Shown piece after piece: positions 10,873 through 23,100 of a stretch of DNA of 64,000 bases. Position numbers and translations under genes: made by a program. The stretch spans positions 1,158,001 to 1,222,000 of the forward strand of contig JAYXKI010000014.1 in NCBI GenBank assembly GCA_037892935.1, given 5' to 3'. Position 1 is the stretch's first letter. Each line of letters starts with the position of its first letter. This DNA comes from Phlebopus portentosus. Lineage: Eukaryota; Basidiomycota; Agaricomycetes; Boletales; Boletinellaceae. A model generated the notes under the pieces. That model was not told the DNA's origin. It searched no databases and was given only the letters and a program-made list of their open reading frames with translations.

Positions 10873-11741
10873 ATGTACTTTGCAGGTATCCAAATCCCTG
10901 AGGATCCTTTCTCCGTCGGTACTGAACGTATCGTCTGCGGAACACTCTTTCTTGGGGCTATCGCATCTTTCAATAAGCTTGTGGCGGCGTTTGCGCGTGC
11001 CCAGGCTACGGGTGGCCGACTGATCTCCCTGCCCAACTCGTGGACCGGCAAGCTCGTTACTCCAACTCATGCACTTGCAACATTTGTGCCAGTTGGGATA
11101 TACCTTGCTACTGTCCCTTTCAGCGGGTTTCAACAACCCGACTGGATTAAGAGTTATGCATTGCCAGACTCTGGACTGGACGGCTCTACAATCACATTAT
11201 TGAGGTTACTTGGTTGTGTGTTGTGTGTTAGCTCGTGGCTTCACGCAGAGTATTGTGTGCGCATGCTTGGTCCATCCTGGCATATCATCGGAGTAAGTGA
11301 ATCTATGAGTATGTTTGGCATGATCAATTGAGAGCTTGCGCATTGTTCTTCACCAAGGTCCGCGAAAAACCAAAGATTGTTAACACGGGTCCATATTCCA
11401 TCGTTCGTCACCCGTTCTATACGTACGTTCCTTGCCCATCGAATATGCCAGTGTTACAAGGTCTAACATCGTGGCTTCTTAGCTCCGTGCTTGCCCTCGA
11501 AATTGGTTTGACTTTAATGGGGTGGAGCATTATTCCGGTCTATGCTTTTGGAATATGCGCCGCAGCTTTCACGGTGAAGATTCCCATTGAAGTAAGCTTG
11601 CGACTATAATTATGCCGTATACCCGCGTCTTACTGATAACCATATCAGGAACGTCTGATCGAATCCGACAAGAACATTGGTCCGGATTACAAGGAGTATA
11701 AGAAGACAGTCACATCGAAGTTCATTCCTGGAATCGTGTGA
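10873..11741 (+). CDS. ICMT-like membrane methyltransferase, paralogue 3
   Basis: Third ICMT-like copy, about 6.8 kb from the other two and on the opposite strand. The ATG at 10873 gives MYFAGIQIPEDPF, aligned to the starts of the other copies. Then come hydrophobic helices, PSWHIIG, VREKPKIVNTGPYSIVRHPFYT, a helix around GWSIIPVYAFGICAAAFTV and the tail EERLIESDKNIGPDYKEYKKTV...IPGIV (stop 11739). Introns follow HIIG, HPFYT and KIPIE, exactly as in paralogues 1 and 2. The motif RHPxY is intact. Probable SAM-dependent methyltransferase of ER membranes; substrate unknown. The region from 10783 is open upstream, so a 5' exon cannot be excluded. Confidence 0.85.
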
Positions 11742-12458
11742 AGTTGTATTTCTCAAGCAGGATAGGCGCTTTCCCCGCCTTGCCTCTTTGATTGTGCCGT
11801 AATTGATTCTGATAGCTCTCCTTGTGCAATGGAAGTTCTTTTAGGGTGGTTGTACATGAGGAGTATGATGGCTCCCATCGTTTGCTGCACGGAAGTTCGT
11901 TTTACTCAAAGATAAGAAATGGGATTATTCGACGAGTGATTGCAGACCGGGAAACGGGAAACGAGAAGCTACAGTTAATCTGAAATCAGCAATATTATTT
12001 TTGTATAAAGTTCAGTAACCTAGAATACCGCAAATAATTTCGGTGGCAATTGGGCTACTCAACTCTCCCAGCGACCGGAGAAGCGCTTGACATCATTTCT
12101 AACTCGACACCGACAGAATAAATTAACTCTATTGAAAAGTATCGAGTGTACGGTCACACGATAGACAACGAGATGTTTGGCAGCGGAACGAACCCTGCTC
12201 GCAGAGGAAAGAAATGCACAGATTGTGCGCTTCTGCAGGAGGGTCAGAAGATGCTCCGAGATTATTGTGCGAGTCAACCTAGAGCTGGCAGCGTGAAGTA
12301 ATCAGAACCAGAACGGCTCTAGTGCGCACACCAGCTTGACATGGTCACTCGGACGCTGCACATTGATAGAATTCACAGGCGATGATGATGAATGAGATGG
12401 TCACGTCTACTCGTATTATGACGAGTTTACTACTAATGCTACTTTGCTAAAAGTCGAT
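11742..12458. other. Intergenic between convergent genes, nothing seen
   Basis: Separates the 3' ends of ICMT-like paralogue 3 (+) and the GCFC-family gene (-). A 72-codon minus frame at 12059-12277 has no family resemblance. Confidence 0.4.
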
Positions 12459-15226
12459 TCAAAGGCTTCTACGAATGTCTGGCGGCAATACGTTCATGGC
12501 CTGTAGTACAGAAGAAATTATCGATTAACAAAGTTGAAAACAGGGAACGTGCAAATTCTCACTTTTTCCATTATTCTTTCTCCGCCAACTTCCCAGCCAG
12601 TTTCGGCGATCGGTCTCATACACTGGTTGACTAGTCGTAAGACCATCTCGCCGGCACCAAACTTTTCTCCTGTGTATTTCCTCCAGCGTAGGAAATTATT
12701 CAGCAATTTATAGCGACGATACAGGAACCGTTGACGAGCTGGTATGGCTTCGGGATCAAACCTTGAGTTTCCGCGGACTTCGAGGTACGGCTGGATGAGG
12801 GTCGCGTGGTCGTCTATTGCCTGGCGGAATGTCCCGTAAACGGTCTTCTGGAGCAGCTCAAGCTTTTCGTGACTCGCAGAAGCTTCCACTTGTTCAGCAA
12901 GGTCGATGATAGCTCGGACGTGCTCTGATGAGTAGGGGTCGAAGGCCCCACCCCGGATGATCTTGCAAAGACGTGGAACAATCGTCGATAGCATTGCGGA
13001 TGCGAGATCACCGTCTGGACCTAATGAAGGTTCGGCATTATCACCATCTTCCTCGGGACTACCATTTGCCCCAACAGGCCGAGAATAGTCGTACAAAGCA
13101 CTGAACCATGTGAAGCTATCCAATGGTCGAGGCTCGGAAACCGGATCCCAACCCAGCATCTCGAGGCGAACCCAAAATTCCCATGCGCTAACCATCCCTA
13201 GCCCACCAAAGGCGCCGGAGTATGTATCGGAATATTTATCTCGCCATGCCGCAAACCAACGAGCTACGCCCTTTGAAGGATCCCGAAATTCGTCGGACCG
13301 TACGTCGAACAGTACTGAAGATACTTTGTCACGAAGACTAGACAGTGCTGTTTGATAGTCTGCCTCATCAGAAGGCAATAGAGAGGAATCGGTGGAATAT
13401 CCTTCCTCTTCCTGCGGATGAGCATGGTGTGAATGTCGGGTAGCTCGTGCTTTACGGCGATCCTTCCGAGTCGCATCAGAGGTTCCGGATAGTATGACTC
13501 GACCTAGCTCATCAGATGTCTCAGGCAGCTTTTTATCCTTTGAAGGCAGAAGACCGATGAACAGATCAAGGTCATCTTCATCATCTAGAGACCGGCGTTT
13601 AGTGGTCATATCATTTCGCTCTCTCAGGAGTGAAAGATGCTCTTCTTCAAGTTCTTCCAGACGAGGATACTTTGCAAACATTTTAGTCTCGGGAACATTG
13701 CTCGTGGTGACGATATACTTACCTTTTCGTCTAGGAAAGTAGCAACAGTTTCAACCCATTCCCTGAATGAGCTGAACCAACTTCGCTTTGATTCTGCATT
13801 CTCTACCATCGTCCGCATTTCTTTCTCCTTGCCCTCGAGAATGACTCTTTCGTCCGCCAAGGTCGACATAGAAGTCGTAGTCGATGTATGAGACAGCGTA
13901 AGTTGCGTAAGAGAATCACTGAGTCGTGAGATAGCAGCATCAAGAGATGGAAGTGGGGTCGGCTCTGGGACTGCGCAGTACTGTGAGTCTACTTCTCATT
14001 GATATCAAATTGTAGAGATACGTACTTTTGGCTGGTCTATATTCCTGCTTGGCAGTATGGCCGTTAACTAAGTCGGAAACCTGTCGGGTTCCTCGCCGTA
14101 GCTGTTCTCTCTCCCATTCAGCTGTTTCTTCTTCTTCTTCTTCACTATTGGTACGTACAGAACCATCAGTCGATGCATGTCGATTGGATTCAAAACAAAC
14201 TCACGCGTCCTCAATCAGTTCTTGCATAGCAACCCGACGGTTCGCTGCCTCTTTTTTTCTGGATTTCTTACCAAGCGCTATTCGTTCCTGAGCCGCGGTA
14301 TACTCAGCAAATTCTGTACAGAATGCTCATCAGCTCTTGATTCTGATTGCAGTAGCGTGATTCCTCACCATCATCCCCCTCTCCAAGGTCATCATCTTCC
14401 CTCATTAGTCGACTTTCAGGATGAGGACCCTGATACAGATCTTCTCTGCGAGTGACTGATAGAGATATGAAATCATTATCGTCTTGGTTGCTCGCTGCAG
14501 TCTTGCGGAGGCGTTCTCTTCTTTGTTTAGCCGCAACGATAGATGACTCAGAAGGAATTTCAGTGGCTAATGCTATGGAATCACATATAAGGAAAGGTCA
14601 GTCCATTGAGAAGGTGTTTCTTACCTGAGGTCGATTCGTCATCCACTATGATTGCTCCGGACATTTCACTGGCATCAAGAAGTATTTCCGACTCGGCGGC
14701 ATTGTTATCGGGTAATGGAGAAGGCGAAGGCGCCGATTGGGTGCTCGCCTTCAATTCCGACAGGTACTCCTTGCTATAGATCACATTGCTTGTTTGGGGA
14801 GTTGCTTGAGTGCTGTCAAGGCCACCAAAAAGAGCTGTACTAGTGCAAGAGTTAAAGAATAAATTCAAACATAATTGATGAAGGTACCCTACCCAGAAGC
14901 TACAGATGGGGCGAGCTTGAGCTTGCGACTGAGGTTTGATTTCTTGACTTGAAAGGTCTCGCCGTCCCCTTCCTGTACATAAAGAGGCATAAGCACATAA
15001 TCATAATTTCCAAAGAAGAGCTGACCTCATCATCACCGCCAAAGCTCAAACGTGCCTTTGGTTTGTTACGCTCCTTGTGCTGTTTCTTCAGCTTCGAAGC
15101 CAGAGTGCTCGGGGTAACTGTTTCTTCGTCATTTTCAGGCGTGTTGTCCGCCGGAGTCACTGAGCGTGTTCTGGCTGTCCTTGCTTTCGACCTCTTGAAT
15201 ATTGTTAAGGGTGCGCCGCCGTCCAT
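12459..15226 (-). CDS. GCFC/PAXBP1-family nuclear protein (splicing-related)
   Basis: Homologue of GC-rich sequence DNA-binding factor (GCFC2/PAXBP1), a family tied to spliceosome disassembly together with the tuftelin-interacting/Ntr1 partner. The protein begins MDGGAPLTIFKRSKARTART (ATG 15226), followed by a charged disordered half with KLKKQHKERNKPKARLSFGG, a coiled-coil stretch (YPRLEELEEEHLSLLRERND), and the folded GCFC domain (SKGVARWFAAWRDKYSDTY, GLGMVSAWEFWVRLEMLGWDP). At the 3' end a GTGAGA donor after GERIMEK removes an early stop at 12518 and joins an exon AMNVLPPDIRRSL ending at 12459. It shares a 234-bp divergent promoter with the Rad60-like gene at 15461. Family assignment is firm; the exact role in this fungus is inferred. 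Confidence 0.82.
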
Positions 15227-15460
15227 TTTTGCAGGGCGCGTAATGACGGTTCGAGACCAAGTAATGTAATGATGAGTTCATGTTGTGACACGAATGGTGA
15301 CACGGACGCGGATAATCGAGGATCAACATTGTCACACAACTTTTTTGTCACGGACCTGTTTGGATTGGATTGGATATTTGGAATGGTGGAATGGAATTAC
15401 AACCTGACCGCAAAAAGCAGCTGCGTTGCGTAACAGTGATCGACTTTGTTCACCTCCCCC
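15227..15460. promoter_or_regulatory. Shared divergent promoter, GCFC gene / Rad60-like gene
   Basis: A 234-bp gap between two ATGs pointing away from each other. It must hold both 5' regions. I see repeated short GGATTGGATTGGATAT-type sequence near 15360, but no clear TATA box. Confidence 0.5.
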
Positions 15461-17034
15461 ATGTCTGAATCCGTCCCAAAACCGAAACCCCGCCCTCGTC
15501 CCCGGCCGCGCGCTGTAGGCTTGTCAAGTGAAGTCGAGAAACCCGGATCTTCCTCTAAGTCACCACCAGCAGATGAAGACGCAATGTTCATTCGGAACAG
15601 AAACAGGAATGCGAGCGGCTGGAGTAAGATAACACAGGTCGTAGAGAGTGAGCTACTTCAATCAAACTAGCCTTTTACTGTCTTTATTCTGAAGGTGCGC
15701 AGAGCGGGAAGCAGCCCGTGCACAGTCTATTGACCGTAGCTCAAGTGACTCCGACTCTCCGCGCACGAAGAGAATTAAGAGGGCACCATTCACCGCGAAA
15801 GCGAAGCAATTGCCTGCTTGGGCCAAGTCAGATGGTCTCATAGAGTAAGCGCGGCATGGCTGATGTTAGCTTATATTGAACCTTCCTACTGAAAGGACCA
15901 GTGATTCTGATGCGAAGAGTGATAACGACGTCTCAACTATTGGCTCTATACCTCTCCAGGACAAAGCTTCATCACATGGATCGCCTAATGCTAGAATAAA
16001 GAGAAAGTCTTCCGTGTCTAGTTCGGACTCTTCTGAGCCGGAGGTCTCAGTAGCAGAGCAAATTGGACGAGAAAGAGCTCGGTAAGTATTCGACTTTTAC
16101 CATCTCACCGCACTTTCACTGAAATTCCGAACACTAGACAGATTTTAGGAGCTCAACCACAGAGGCGAGAGAAGTCTCCGGAGCTTTTGTCTGACGACGA
16201 CGAAGGGGATGATTTTGGAGAGCTACCTGCGGAACTTGCTGCAATCAAGGCGGAAGTGAAGAGGAATGCTGTCAGGGCAAACAGCGTCGACAATACCGCT
16301 TCGTCTCTCACTTCAATCGAGCTCAAGATCATTCTTAAACCTCATCCTAAAGATGAGACAGGGAGATCATACGTATACTCACATGTAATGAAACGAGTAC
16401 GTCCGTTCACACTCAGTCTTGATTGCGACATATCTTGTTTACGTCAAATTTGAAGAATGAGAAGTTCGAACAACTATTTTCCGAAATAGCTGACGCTGGT
16501 GGGATTCCGTCTGAGAGGCTTATCGTACTTTTCGACAACCATCGAGTATATCCATGGTCGACACCTCAGACGCTTTCGATATGGTCCGAAGCAGAACTAG
16601 GTTTACCTGCTTCTTTGCTTGATTTTTCTACGGACTGACGACGCGTCCTAGTGGCCTACGAAGAACATGTCTATAAATACATCAAAGCTCATGAACAGCG
16701 TCAATCCCCCGCCGACGATTTCAGTGCAGAACCGCCGCCTGGTTCCTCGGCATTCTTACAGTCAGACATCCTAGCAGAGCCGGGACCTTCTCAGGACAAA
16801 GCTGATGCGTTTAAGCTTCAGGTCCGTTGTGGACAGAGGACAGTTGTTATTGGTGTACGACCGACCGCAAAATGCGCCGCGATCGTCGAAAATGTCCTTC
16901 GTAAATTAGGGAAACCTGATTCAGCGGCAAAGGCTGCGCGCATCGAGGTTGACGGAGAAAAACTTAGTCCGGAATCCGAGATTGGTGAAGCAGACCTGGA
17001 GGAGGGGGACCTGATTGACATTGTCGGCACATGA
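15461..17034 (+). CDS. rad60: Rad60/Esc2-type protein with two SUMO-like domains
   Basis: Rad60/Esc2/NIP45 proteins carry tandem SUMO-like domains (SLDs), bind Ubc9 and SUMO ligases, and act in recombination and genome stability. Here a basic N-terminus (MSESVPKPKPRPRPRPRAV) leads to a disordered Ser/Asp-rich region, an acidic patch (SDDDEGDDFGELPAELAAI), SLD1 (SIELKIILKPHP ... FEQLFSEIADAGGIPSERL ... VLFDNHRVYPW) and a C-terminal SLD2 (FKLQVRCGQRTVVIGVRPT ... LEEGDLIDIVGT). Introns are short; one lies within SLD1 after YSHVMKR. The stop is TGA at 17032. An AATAAA signal follows at 17088. It is divergent from the GCFC-family gene. Assignment rests on the C-terminal SLD and overall layout. Confidence 0.82.
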
Positions 17035-17087
17035 CACTGAACAGCATACTCTTGAAATATCGTTTTCCTTGTTTATATATTTCGCAC

Positions 17088-17093
17088 AATAAA
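17088..17093 (+). terminator. Poly(A) signal AATAAA after Rad60-like gene
   Basis: Canonical AATAAA 54 nt after the stop codon, in the 147-bp gap between two convergent genes. Confidence 0.5.
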
Positions 17094-17181
17094 TGAAAAA
17101 TGCAAAAACGTCATAGTCCCAAAGTCGAAAAAAAAAACGGACAACAAAATAATCCGATGACCGTAGGGAACGGCAACCCTA

Positions 17182-18865
17182 TTACCAGGCATGTACAAGC
17201 CTTCCAATCGCCCAAACCATCCCTCCACCTCCGACAGGAAAAAGCAGGATCCAAACTCCCAAATCCCACATGATTCGTCGCCCCAGGCGTCGACGCTGTA
17301 GAGCTCGTTCCTTGCGAAGGAGCAGCTCCTCTGTCTCTCGGTCATAACCAAACGCACCGACTTCTTCGTCATCTGAGACGACTCCCGATGTATGATGTAA
17401 CAGTGGCCGGTCCACAAGAATAGAAGTCGGGCGTCGTATAATATGAACAACTATGTGTAAAAGCGCAGGAAGGAAATAAGTTGAAAGCAGGACGAGGAGC
17501 ACTGCAGTGTCCTCCAGGACGGGCTCCAGAGCCCGCGGAAGCAAAGAAAGAACAAAAAGAACAACAAGGTACGCATATTTTCCCACTGTGCGCCTTGAAA
17601 CGCCGGCTAAAGTGAAAGGCATAATGATAGCAGGAGAGGTGGTTATGAGCGGAGGTATTGCGAGGAGAAGAATGAATGCGGTAACTGTCGCCAAAAGTGC
17701 TTTCACGAACGACGAAATTTCCTAGGTGGATCATTAGTACGTGTTTATTGTATTCAGAACGAAGAGCTTACAGTAGATTCCTTTTCTCCGTGCGACTTCA
17801 CGGAAGGAAATAGGACTGGAAGTATCAAGCATGTCCCGACCAAGGTCGCCGCGAATGAGATCGATGAAATTGACAAATATCGCCTTTCTTTCCTGTCACC
17901 GGTACCACGCTGACTAGCCAAGCCAGAATAGATGTGCAGGTTTGACACGGAAGAGAATGCAAAGGCGACCGCCGCTAGAGGGCAGCTATGTGAGCAGGAG
18001 GCTTTATTTGACAGAGAGAACTGCTCAAAGCTTACTTATGTCGTCAAGCAACTGACCTTGAGGGACCATTACATTGTCCGTGTTGAGAACTCCAGCGGCA
18101 TGTGCATATATGATAATACAGAGCCATACAATGTACAAGGCATTTGATACTCCGGTGGAATAAACCAAGCGTTTACTGGCCAGCATTGGCGATAGGGAGA
18201 TTGGGGATGCCACGAGCAGGAAAATGACAGATAGGGCGAGGGGTGACGGGATAAAAGACAGGCGGCTAGGCCATAGTGGTTCCATGCAGCTGATTGCGCC
18301 TTTCGGACGACACAAGCTTCAGTGCAGTCAATTGCGCATACACAGTCGTCAACTTACCTTTCAAATACACGGTGGCAAGCAGAATACGCATTACGGCGCT
18401 CAGCACACATGACAAAGCTTTTGCTATCGACCTTTGCCGTTCCTTTCCTCGTCCCCTCGCAACCGCTTCCGCTACAATTTCGTTCAGGTCGGGGCGAATG
18501 TAGCGTGCCGATAGAAACCAAATTTGGCGCGAAAATGCGGACAGGAAAGCAAAAACGAGAAGCACGGGGATAGATAACTTCAATGGCGCTTGACTGCTTA
18601 GAACCAGCATCGAACCAAGCTTGAGGTGCGGGGACAGAAAGTATCCAAATGCGACTGAAGGGGAGAGATCGTCTCCTGGAGTCGAAACGTCCTCTGGTAT
18701 GTCTTCACCGTCGGCTATTACAAAGGACTGTTCCTCATCCTCACTTTCATGCACAAGGATAAGGGCTGAGGTTGAACGGTCACTGAGATTGCTCGAAGAT
18801 GGCGAGCTTCTGTCGGAGTGACGGGAGCTCTGAGAGTCGATTGAGAGACGAGACGGAGAAGCCAT
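17182..18865 (-). CDS. AAAP-type amino-acid transporter-like membrane protein
   Basis: Multi-pass membrane protein with a hydrophilic Ser/Asp/Glu-rich N-terminus (MASPSRLSIDSQSS, ESEDEEQSFVIADG) and about ten hydrophobic segments. Examples are SIPVLLVFAFLSAFSRQIW, LALSVIFLLVASPISLSP, NALYIVWLCIIIYAHAAG and LVVLFVLSLLPRALEPVL. The block AVAFAFSSVSNLHIYSGL resembles the substrate-site helix of the amino acid/auxin permease (AAAP, SLC32/36/38, vacuolar Avt) family, and a soluble N-terminus before the helices also fits. Some splice sites between 17950 and 18350 are uncertain. The start is the ATG at 18865; the stop follows IGRLVHAW. Likely a vacuolar or plasma-membrane amino-acid transporter, but this is a family-level inference only. 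Confidence 0.6.
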
Positions 18866-20106
18866 GTCTGCTTCAAGTATACACTGCACGGGAAAAGTTA
18901 TTCACAGTAGTATTCTGGCCTCTAGGGCCTGAGGAGGCCGAACGCAGGTATGAACAAACAGCGCGCGACAGCCGTCGTGAATGAATGAGAAACCTAGCGG
19001 AAGGAATGTGTACTGCGGACTTCCTGTGGGTTCGGACTGACGGACGGACGTCCGGCCCAGCCTACAAATTTGGATAGAGTTTCCCACAATATTTTGATTT
19101 TTTATTCCATTCCATGAGGGAGCATCACGCATCGCACTTGGTTCAGAAAGGTGTAAAAGCGATAAGCATTAATATTTGCGAAAATATTGCAAAACGGCGA
19201 CACGAAGAATATAGTAACATCTCGAGAGGCAATTCTTCTAGAAGAAATAGAGATCCTGACGTGGTTTTCTAACTTTTCTTACACATTTGCAAGTAGATTA
19301 CTGTGGGGAAAATGTCGAAGCATGCTCTAGTATTCAGCAGACGCATTACATTGGACGTGTCAAAGAACCAAAGTCTTCACCAGTTAACATTATGGGGTCC
19401 ATTAAAGATGTCCATCAGATAGTCGCACGGAGACAAGCTCAAGCTATTCTTCAAGGTTCGATCTTCAAGGGTCGACAGAGTCAGAGACATTAACGATAGA
19501 AAATAAGCTAGATGAAAGCCACGATAGATGTGATATCGCTGCTCACCGTGTAGCGGTGCGGTCTGTTGACACGATAATGCGTCCCGAGGATTAGCTTCCA
19601 TTAGGTAACAATTTGTGAAGTTTTGCTTTTTGCGTGGGTTCGGAGTACGCGGTCTGAGCAAGTCGGTTCTTCCTGCTAGGCCTCTTATGCACATTCAAAT
19701 GTTGATGGCCTGCATGTGCCTGTTTAATGCAATCATTGCTACCGTTGTCAGAACGGTATCAGAGGGGCACATACGCGTTTAAATTGACCATTTGACAACG
19801 CTTTCCACCGTTTCTTTGCACCCGAATGGCTCTTCAGCTTTGGATATTGTATTGCAGCAGAAGTCGAAAATCCTCGAACTGCCCTCAGCAGTCCCAAGGC
19901 ATCAGAAAAGAACATCTAATGAATGAAGGACGTGGCGGAGGTAGAAATCCAAGATCCAGTCAACTTATTCCCCCTTCATCACCGATCCGACACGTGACGA
20001 TGCGCCTCTGACGCGCGTCGAAAGGTCCTGATCTGAATAAGTGACGAGCCCCAAACCAAACATCAAAGGCGCCACGCCGGGTGAGCTCAATCTACTGCAA
20101 ACCACC
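18866..20106. other. Divergent intergenic region, no gene seen
   Basis: 1.2 kb between the transporter-like gene (-) and Ufd2 (+). Several open frames of 60-105 codons exist on both strands but none shows family motifs. Checked for tRNA-like folds without success. Confidence 0.4.
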
Positions 20107-23100
20107 ATGAGCGATGGCAATAAGTCATCTGCAAGCGAGGATGCCGAGCGAGTAAGATATATATTTCTCTTCGGCAAACGTTTTTCAAACACGATCTCGT
20201 AGGTTCGCTTGAAGCGACTAGCGAAATTGGGAACACCGAGCCCTTCACCTGGTACAGCACCATCTTCGTCACCTGCGGTAACCGTCCTGCCAGGGCCAGC
20301 GCCCAAGCCAAATCCACAACCTGTCGTCAAATCACCTCCTCCAGCGCCTGTGGCGTCGACGTCTGCTCCAGTCAGGAAAGTTCCCGCCGGACCCGTGAAG
20401 CTTGACATTCCCGCTTGGGAACATGAGACAATTGGCCACGTTCTTAATGTAACGCTCGATGTGAGTGTTCAATAGACTAATGTTGCTTGCTTCCTGATTC
20501 AATATAACATAGCGGGAATATGCCGAGCAACACCAGTGGAAGCCGGTTTGGTTGAAGTACGTCCAAGAGGAACTGGATTCCGAGCACTCTGGTGCGTCGA
20601 ATTATTTATATCTTTGATTCGCCGTATCTTAGCAGCTTCTTAGGTTCGCAAAGGCCTAGGAGGTTAACCACGGAGCTTGCGGATCGATTGCTCATTGCAA
20701 GGCTCGAGGTTAACTCGGAGACTATGTTGTAAGTTGTTTCATGTTGCTCTTTGTGCAATACATCTAGCTCATATTGAGGAAGAGAGGATATGGATTACCT
20801 TCCCGCCCTTGCATCTCTTCCAACGGATGAAACGATATTTGAATATCTAATTGGTTGTTGGAGAAGACAGAACACGATAAGAACATCCCTACTGAAGAAG
20901 GTCTGCCGAATTTCTCTCTACAGCGTCCGAAAAACTCATGTTTTAAGGTTCAGATTTATACTCCGCAAGATACACAACAGGCCATGACAGTTCTAGACAA
21001 GCTCAAGGATTTGGTCATCAGCTATGCCGGCTTGGACTTGCAAGACCCCGAGATGTTTACTCAGACACGAACGTACGTATATGCGGTCTCTTCGATGTGC
21101 AGTCTCTTCGATGACTTTCTTTCTCATTGTTTTGATACAGTAAACTTACAGGACCTCCTGAACTAGTGTCCAGTCTCCTCTCGCTTTCTAGCCTTACCGA
21201 TCCTTTGTCAAGTAGTTCCTCTGCTACGACCCTTTCGGCTACTGAAGTTCCGAACTTTCTGCAAGATCTAGTCCAACGTTTCGAACCTGAGGGAGAGCTG
21301 GAATCGATTCTCGGTTCAACAATCAAGAATTTACTGTTCCATGCATCTTTGGCGCGTCCAGAAGGCCTCGGTGGCGTGGATGCCAGCTGGCGAGGCATTG
21401 TAAGCGGCTTAGAAGCACTCGTCTCCATCAAACCTATCGCTATCATGATTACAAAAATGCACGAATGGAACCCTCCTTCTGCTACTGCTCCTACCTTCGA
21501 GCTTACAAGTCTGATGGGTCCACTGCTGCGATTGAATGTATTTCCTAGAGAATGGGTAAGCAATGCAGACAATAAGAAAGGAGGTAATTAACGTTTCATA
21601 CAGCCTATCATCGCCAATACCTACTTTTCTGAGCCAGACAAAAGGTCGCACGTCGATATCGAATCATCGAATGCCAGCTTTAGGGGCACTCTCAAAAGTT
21701 TGCAAGTGAGTACCATTTTGTAAGTCGCGGTGGACCTGTCTGACAACCCTCGCAAGTCTTCCCTGTTTCAAGTGTTCAATGCACTCGTCCGTGCCTCACC
21801 AGAATCAAGAGAAGCGGTGTTACAGTACTTCTCGAGGGTTGTTTCGTTAAACGTGAAGCGTGGTGGTATGCAGGTGCGTATAATGTTACACTTCTTATCT
21901 GTCTTCCCACCTCACTCTTTCCAGGTGGACCCCGCTACAGTCGCTTCAGACAGCTTTATGATCAACGTTCAGACAATTCTTCTTAGATTTGCGGAACCAT
22001 TCATGGATGCGCAATATTCGAAGGTCATCCGCTTTTTTCTCAGAGATCTCAAGAGGTTCTAACAGATTGACCGCCAGATTGACCGCATCGATCTCAATTA
22101 TCTGGGCCGATCGGCCTCTCGCGTTGACGTGAGAGAAGAAACACGTATCAAAGCCACAAGTGACGAAGTGAATGAGTGGGCCAAGGAAGTCGAGGCTGCT
22201 GGAGGTTCGGCTAGCAGTTTTAAAATTTTTAATTCAAAATTCATTCCTGATGACAGGACCAGCTCCGAACTTCATATCGGATATCTTCTATCTAACTGGC
22301 GCTGTGAACCATTACGGACTTAATCGCACGGTGCAAACCTTCGATGAACTCTTCAAGCAGGCTGATGAACTGCAACGGCATGTTGATCTACTTACGTCGA
22401 GTATGGCACCCTTACGTCCTGGTGTATGTTGATTTGATAATGCAAACCTCTTAACTCGATCCTGACTACCTCCTAGGATCCTTTCATGCTCCGCATCCAG
22501 GCAGGAATTGACGCTGCAAAAGTGAGTCCAGTCATCTTACTTCGGGGGAGAACATACTGAATTTGTTTTGACACTCAGGGGGGGATTTCCAAAGTGCATA
22601 TGGAACGACTTGCATACAAAGTTCAGCTCCTAGATCCGGAGTTCATCTTCCGGCAGATTGGTCTCACTAACTTCGTCGAGACCTGGCTTATTCGCCTGGT
22701 TGACCCAAAGAAATCGCATCCAAAGCCCACCGTCGAGTAAGCCAGAGCCCTACTATCGTACCAGTCCTCTTGAGCTGAAATTTCACTCTCTCCAGTATAC
22801 CTCTGCCTAAGGACATTCCCGTCGTATTCCGTATGCTCCCGGAATACTTCTTGGAAGACGTTGTGGATTTCTTGCTCTTCTTGATGAGGTCGGTTCTAGA
22901 AATAATCTATAATCACCTAATCTGGACTCGTTCGTTCTTCTCCCAGGAATTCCCCCATGAATTTAGACCTCACCGGCAGAAATGAACTAGTCATATGGGC
23001 ATTAACTTTCCTTCGTTCGTCTTGGTACATCAAGAACCCGTTCCTGAAAGCGAAAATCAATGAAGTAATCATACTGCCTTTTTTTTCGAAGAATAAGTCT

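Noticed and set aside
19377..19694. 105-codon minus-strand frame between the transporter and Ufd2
   Set aside because: No motif, no good start, and no partner exons; low coding character.
20209..20475. Pro-rich frames on both strands at the start of Ufd2
   Set aside because: The plus frame is the real second exon of Ufd2; the minus frame (147 codons) is its antisense shadow.
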